Positions 54,212 through 56,668 of a DNA stretch of 56,668 bases are shown here, piece by piece (within the stretch, counting starts at the first letter, position 1; each line of letters starts with the position of its first letter). A program made the translations under genes and the position numbers. The DNA is from Dielma fastidiosa (lineage in GTDB: Bacteria; Bacillota_I; Bacilli_A; Erysipelotrichales; Erysipelotrichaceae): positions 48,875 to 105,542 of the forward strand of contig NZ_HE578927.1 of the NCBI RefSeq assembly GCF_000313565.1. Direction: 5' to 3'. Under the pieces are notes generated by a model. It did no database searches and had not been told where the DNA came from. It was given only the letters and a program-made list of their open reading frames with translations.

Positions 54212-54304
54212 ATTAAGCAAAACGTGATTTTTGTCATGCAAGAAACGATCGTTCATAAACAATTTACAATAAATCGAATTGGCCGTCACAAGCCTTAAAA
54301 GCAA

Positions 54305-54365
54305 CAAAAAAAAGGAAGCATTAATTCAGATTGCAAATGATTGCAATGAATTAAGACTTCCTTTT
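54305..54365 (-). terminator. Terminator of the upstream DUF1307 gene
   Basis: A long stem built from AAAGGAAG/CTTCCTTT, TTAATTCA/TGAATTAA and ATTGCAA/TTGCAAT, with eight T after it on the minus strand. Confidence 0.85.
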
Positions 54366-54393
54366 CTTAATTTATTGATTATGCTAGTTTTAG

Positions 54394-54933
54394 TTATTCA
54401 GCGTCTTTACATTCAATACCGTTTTGGTTGTTTAATTCAAGTGTTTCTTCAATACCCACATAATCAGCTTCACCAGCTTCTACAATACCCGCAGATTGTA
54501 AATCAGCAATTGATGTAGCTGTAAAATCAATTGTTGTTGTTTCTACAAATGTATCATCATCTTTGAATTCATAGCTATACGTTACACCTGCGATAGCGCT
54601 GTATGTTTCATTGGCATTCGCTGCCGCTTCTTCGATTTGTTCCTTATTCAATCCTGCTTTTGATAATACAATCGTATTTGTATTTACTTGTCTCAGAACC
54701 TTAACACCATCATGCTCAAAAGTTGTCTCTACGCTGACACCCTCTTGATTTAAAGCGCAGACGGTCCTTTTAACCGCCTCTTGTTCAGGCTCAGTATCCG
54801 GCGTTGTTGACGGCTCATTGGTTGGCTGTTCAGGTTCATTGACCGGTTCTTCTGGTTTATTTGTCGGCGTTGGAGCTGACGTACATCCCACAAGACATAA
54901 TGCTGTCAAACAGCTTAATAATAGTTTTTTCAT
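54394..54933 (-). CDS. DUF1307 (YehR-like) lipoprotein, upstream copy
   Basis: A 179-residue lipoprotein: signal peptide with LVGC lipobox, a Pro/Glu/Thr-rich linker (about 20-52) and a DUF1307 domain (VCALNQEGVSVETTFEHDG through GIECKDAE). The domain is clearly paralogous to the gene at 42,796, with aligned TFEHD, VTYSYEF and IDFTATSI blocks. It has its own long terminator and lies just upstream of the cluster, so the two copies bracket it. Confidence 0.87.
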   Translation of the reverse strand: MKKLLLSCLTALCLVGCTSAPTPTNKPEEPVNEPEQPTNEPSTTPDTEPEQEAVKRTVCALNQEGVSVETTFEHDGVKVLRQVNTNTIVLSKAGLNKEQIEEAAANANETYSAIAGVTYSYEFKDDDTFVETTTIDFTATSIADLQSAGIVEAGEADYVGIEETLELNNQNGIECKDAE

Positions 54934-55049
54934 TTTCTTCTCCTCATATTTTGTTAATTATTTATCATTATATCATAGATCGTATTGATATTGAGAAAAA
55001 TCATCTTATAACTGCGATTCGGAATATGACTTTTTGAGAATTAAAAATA

Positions 55050-55089
55050 AAAATACCTTTCAATAAATTATACTATTGAAAGGTATTTT
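55050..55089. terminator. Bidirectional terminator at the IS end
   Basis: A 16-bp perfect stem (55,050-55,065 with 55,074-55,089, loop of eight) with A/T tracts on both sides, 23 bases after the transposase stop. Confidence 0.8.
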
Positions 55090-55111
55090 ATTAGTATTTA
55101 TCTAAAAAAGC

Positions 55112-56515
55112 CTAAAAAGTCCCTACACTCACTTTTGACGTTAAATTTTTAACTGAAAATTCTAAAATGAATTTTCTTACGTCAGTTGAACATTCATCTC
55201 TAAACTCTAAAAATTCACGCATACTCATACTGCAAAAGTATTCTCCGCTAAATAATACTAAATAATTTAGAAATTCTTGTTTATAGTTTTTAAGAATTAC
55301 TGGTAAACATTTACCAATGTATTTTTGTCCATCTTCTGTATTTAAATATAACTGATAAAATAGATACCCTAATAACACACATACTAAATGGAATGAGATA
55401 ATATTTAACTTTGTACTCTTGAAATCTTCAAGTTTCCAGAAGTCTTTTAGTTGTCTGAAATCTTCTTCAATTTCAGTTCTCATATTATATATATTGACAA
55501 TATCACTTGCTGACCTATTCATGTCTGTTGTAATAAACACTTCATAAGATTGAGTATCTTCCGACCATACAACACATGAATTTAAGTCAACATCATGCTT
55601 AGAATTTCTAGTTCTAAAATATTCACCTACATTATTAACGTGACAAATCATTTGATCTTTTCTAGTAGGGTGAGGTTGCCAATCGTCAATTTCTTCTGCT
55701 AATTCAATAGCCATTTCATATATTTCCATACTTTTTCTTACTGGGATGTATGTATCTACTTTTCTAACCGTCTTTAAGTAGTTCATCATTTCTCGTGAAG
55801 TGAATCCTCTATCCATTAGTAGGATGTCACCCTCATGGAAACACGGAGTAGTCTTTAACATTTCTTCACTCAACTTAAAATCGTGAATATTAACTGTACC
55901 AAAACGAACATCTTCGATTAAACCACTATCGTTATAGATACCTCTAAGTGAAGCTAGTTTATAACCTCTCATAGAATTGCCTAATCTATCATAACCAAAG
56001 GTTGAACCTTCATAGTTCTCATTATTATAGTTAACTGCTATCTTGGTACAATCTAATATATGAATATTAGTTTCAATATCCATGGTATTAAAGATATGCT
56101 TTTGTACTACATTGTTATAGTAATTGAATATATCCTCAGATTTATATTTACCCAATAAATGTCTGATAGTTCCTTCATTAAACCAACCATCTGACTTATC
56201 TGTACTCATTGCATTATAACCTAATTCAGCTAATGTTCTGTAATCTTGAATAGCATAAGGAATATCCGTTAAGCTGGTTCTGACTTTCATTTTTGAAACA
56301 ATAACTAAAGCCATTATAAACCTTAAAGGAATCGTGGAATTAGTATTTCTCTTATCTGGAAAGCCTTGGTCTAAGTTATCCAAGACACCTTCATGACACA
56401 TAGAAAGTATAATATCATCAATCAAATTACTGTTGCTTACCATAATACCATCTAACACTTTATTTTTTACTTGTTCCATGACTTTGTTTTTATCTTGTTT
56501 ACAAATTCTAAGCAT
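55112..56515 (-). mobile_element. IS4-like DDE transposase
   Basis: A 467-residue full-length transposase. Acidic residues lie in HILDCTKIAVNY (D), ILLMDRGF (D) and the signature YNMRTEIEEDFRQLK, which fits the IS4-family pattern Y-2-R-3-E-6-K. Codon use is more AT-rich than the flanking chromosome. It starts at ATG 56,515 behind AGGAGGTGGG. The terminal inverted repeats could not be paired because the upstream end lies near or beyond the window end; TCCCTACAC near 55,120 and GTGTAGA near 56,650 are candidates. Confidence 0.85.
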
Positions 56516-56534
56516 ATGTGCCCACCTCCTAAAT

Positions 56535-56601
56535 AAAAAAAACGGAACTTAACACATATTCATGACAAAAATTAATTGTCAGAAATATGTATCAGCGTTC
56601 C
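56535..56601 (-). terminator. Terminator-like hairpin in the transposase leader
   Basis: Interrupted stem GGAAC/GTTCC, ACATATT/AATATGT and TGACAA/TTGTCA (56,544-56,601) followed on the minus strand by eight T, 20 bases before the transposase start. It would stop transcription entering from outside. Confidence 0.65.
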
Positions 56602-56668
56602 TCCTCCTATTTAGTTTAATGAAATGAGTTCATATGTCTCATTTTAAAGTGTAGACAATTGGGTATCT

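Larger units (their letters stand above)
53905..54304 (-). promoter_or_regulatory. Leader of the surface cluster with attenuator and dyads
   Basis: A gene-free AT-rich stretch between the upstream lipoprotein terminator and the DivIVA-like gene. It holds a promoter-like region near 54,196 (TATACT with TTTGCT 16 bases upstream on the minus strand), two dyads, a small hairpin GGAAGC/GCTTCC (53,995-54,017) and a terminator before the first gene. No known riboswitch class was matched. Confidence 0.5.

Noticed and set aside
53905-54304. c-di-GMP riboswitch in the cluster leader
   Set aside because: Attractive because of the cyclase genes, but no conserved GEMM-I or GEMM-II core was seen; only a terminator and small hairpin.
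1-56668. CRISPR arrays, rRNA or tRNA genes, prophage
   Set aside because: No regularly spaced direct repeats, no rRNA segments and no phage structural genes were seen; tRNA cloverleafs were looked for only by eye.

Overview
The window looks like chromosome from a low-to-mid GC gut-type member of the Bacillota. The gene families suggest the Erysipelotrichales, but that placement rests on family content and not on any rRNA; no rRNA, tRNA or CRISPR array was seen. Supporting signs are strong AGGAGG-type ribosome sites, sigma-A type promoters, two CIRCE boxes in front of clpB, a DivIVA-type protein, AsnA, RqcH (NFACT) and a mannose-family PTS.

Layout. 1-10,475 is mainly housekeeping: a TVP38-type membrane protein, the azlCD amino-acid exporter, the psuK-psuG pseudouridine operon, rsmB, priA and a tandem pair of Cof-type HAD phosphatases. 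10,476-11,577 looks like a small acquired island: a VOC (glyoxalase/bleomycin-resistance-like) gene beside a 150-bp segment bounded by perfect 16-bp inverted repeats. 11,578-15,557 is a two-gene c-di-GMP module, a TPR-GAF-GGDEF cyclase followed by an HD-GYP-like protein. 15,683-24,766 carries a zinc-ribbon membrane protein, gmk, rqcH, a GT51 transglycosylase, two small paralogous proteins, asnA coupled to a patatin-like protein, an M18 aminopeptidase and a DUF2971 protein. 24,876-29,506 is a sugar-uptake operon (PTS IIB-IIC-IID, a PIG-L deacetylase, a double GNAT acetyltransferase) next to a GntR/UTRA regulator, with matching palindromic operators and a cre-like site; no IIA is present. 29,661-31,111 is cysK-cysE. 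31,200-33,030 is a TnpB-related element whose protein lacks the zinc finger and the usual third RuvC motif and is followed by a structured non-coding end. 33,212-42,778 holds a nucleotidyltransferase, a solitary cell-wall-binding-repeat protein, manganese catalase, clpB, a nitroreductase, a large lipoprotein, and a cation:proton antiporter divergent from a LysR regulator.

The most interesting region is 42,796-54,933, all on the minus strand. Reading downstream from 53,904 the order is: DivIVA-like coiled coil; a secreted acidic surface protein; a single-pass membrane protein; a GLUG-repeat membrane protein interrupted by a frameshift at an A7 run; a polyprenyl phosphoglycosyltransferase split into a membrane/Rossmann half and a catalytic half; a 901-aa Ser/Thr/Asn-rich secreted protein sharing a C-terminal domain with the first surface protein; an O-antigen-ligase/polymerase-family membrane protein; a GT2 glycosyltransferase; and a DUF1307 lipoprotein. 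A second DUF1307 lipoprotein gene lies just upstream of the operon. A 489-bp leader carries two near-identical 28-bp dyads and an intrinsic terminator before the first gene, and two intercistronic spacers carry related hairpins. The simplest reading is a surface-glycan or surface-protein glycosylation and assembly system, placed in the cell by the DivIVA-like protein. This is inference from context; no member is functionally identified beyond its family.

The window ends in an IS4-like insertion sequence (transposase 55,112-56,515) whose upstream leader carries a terminator-like hairpin.
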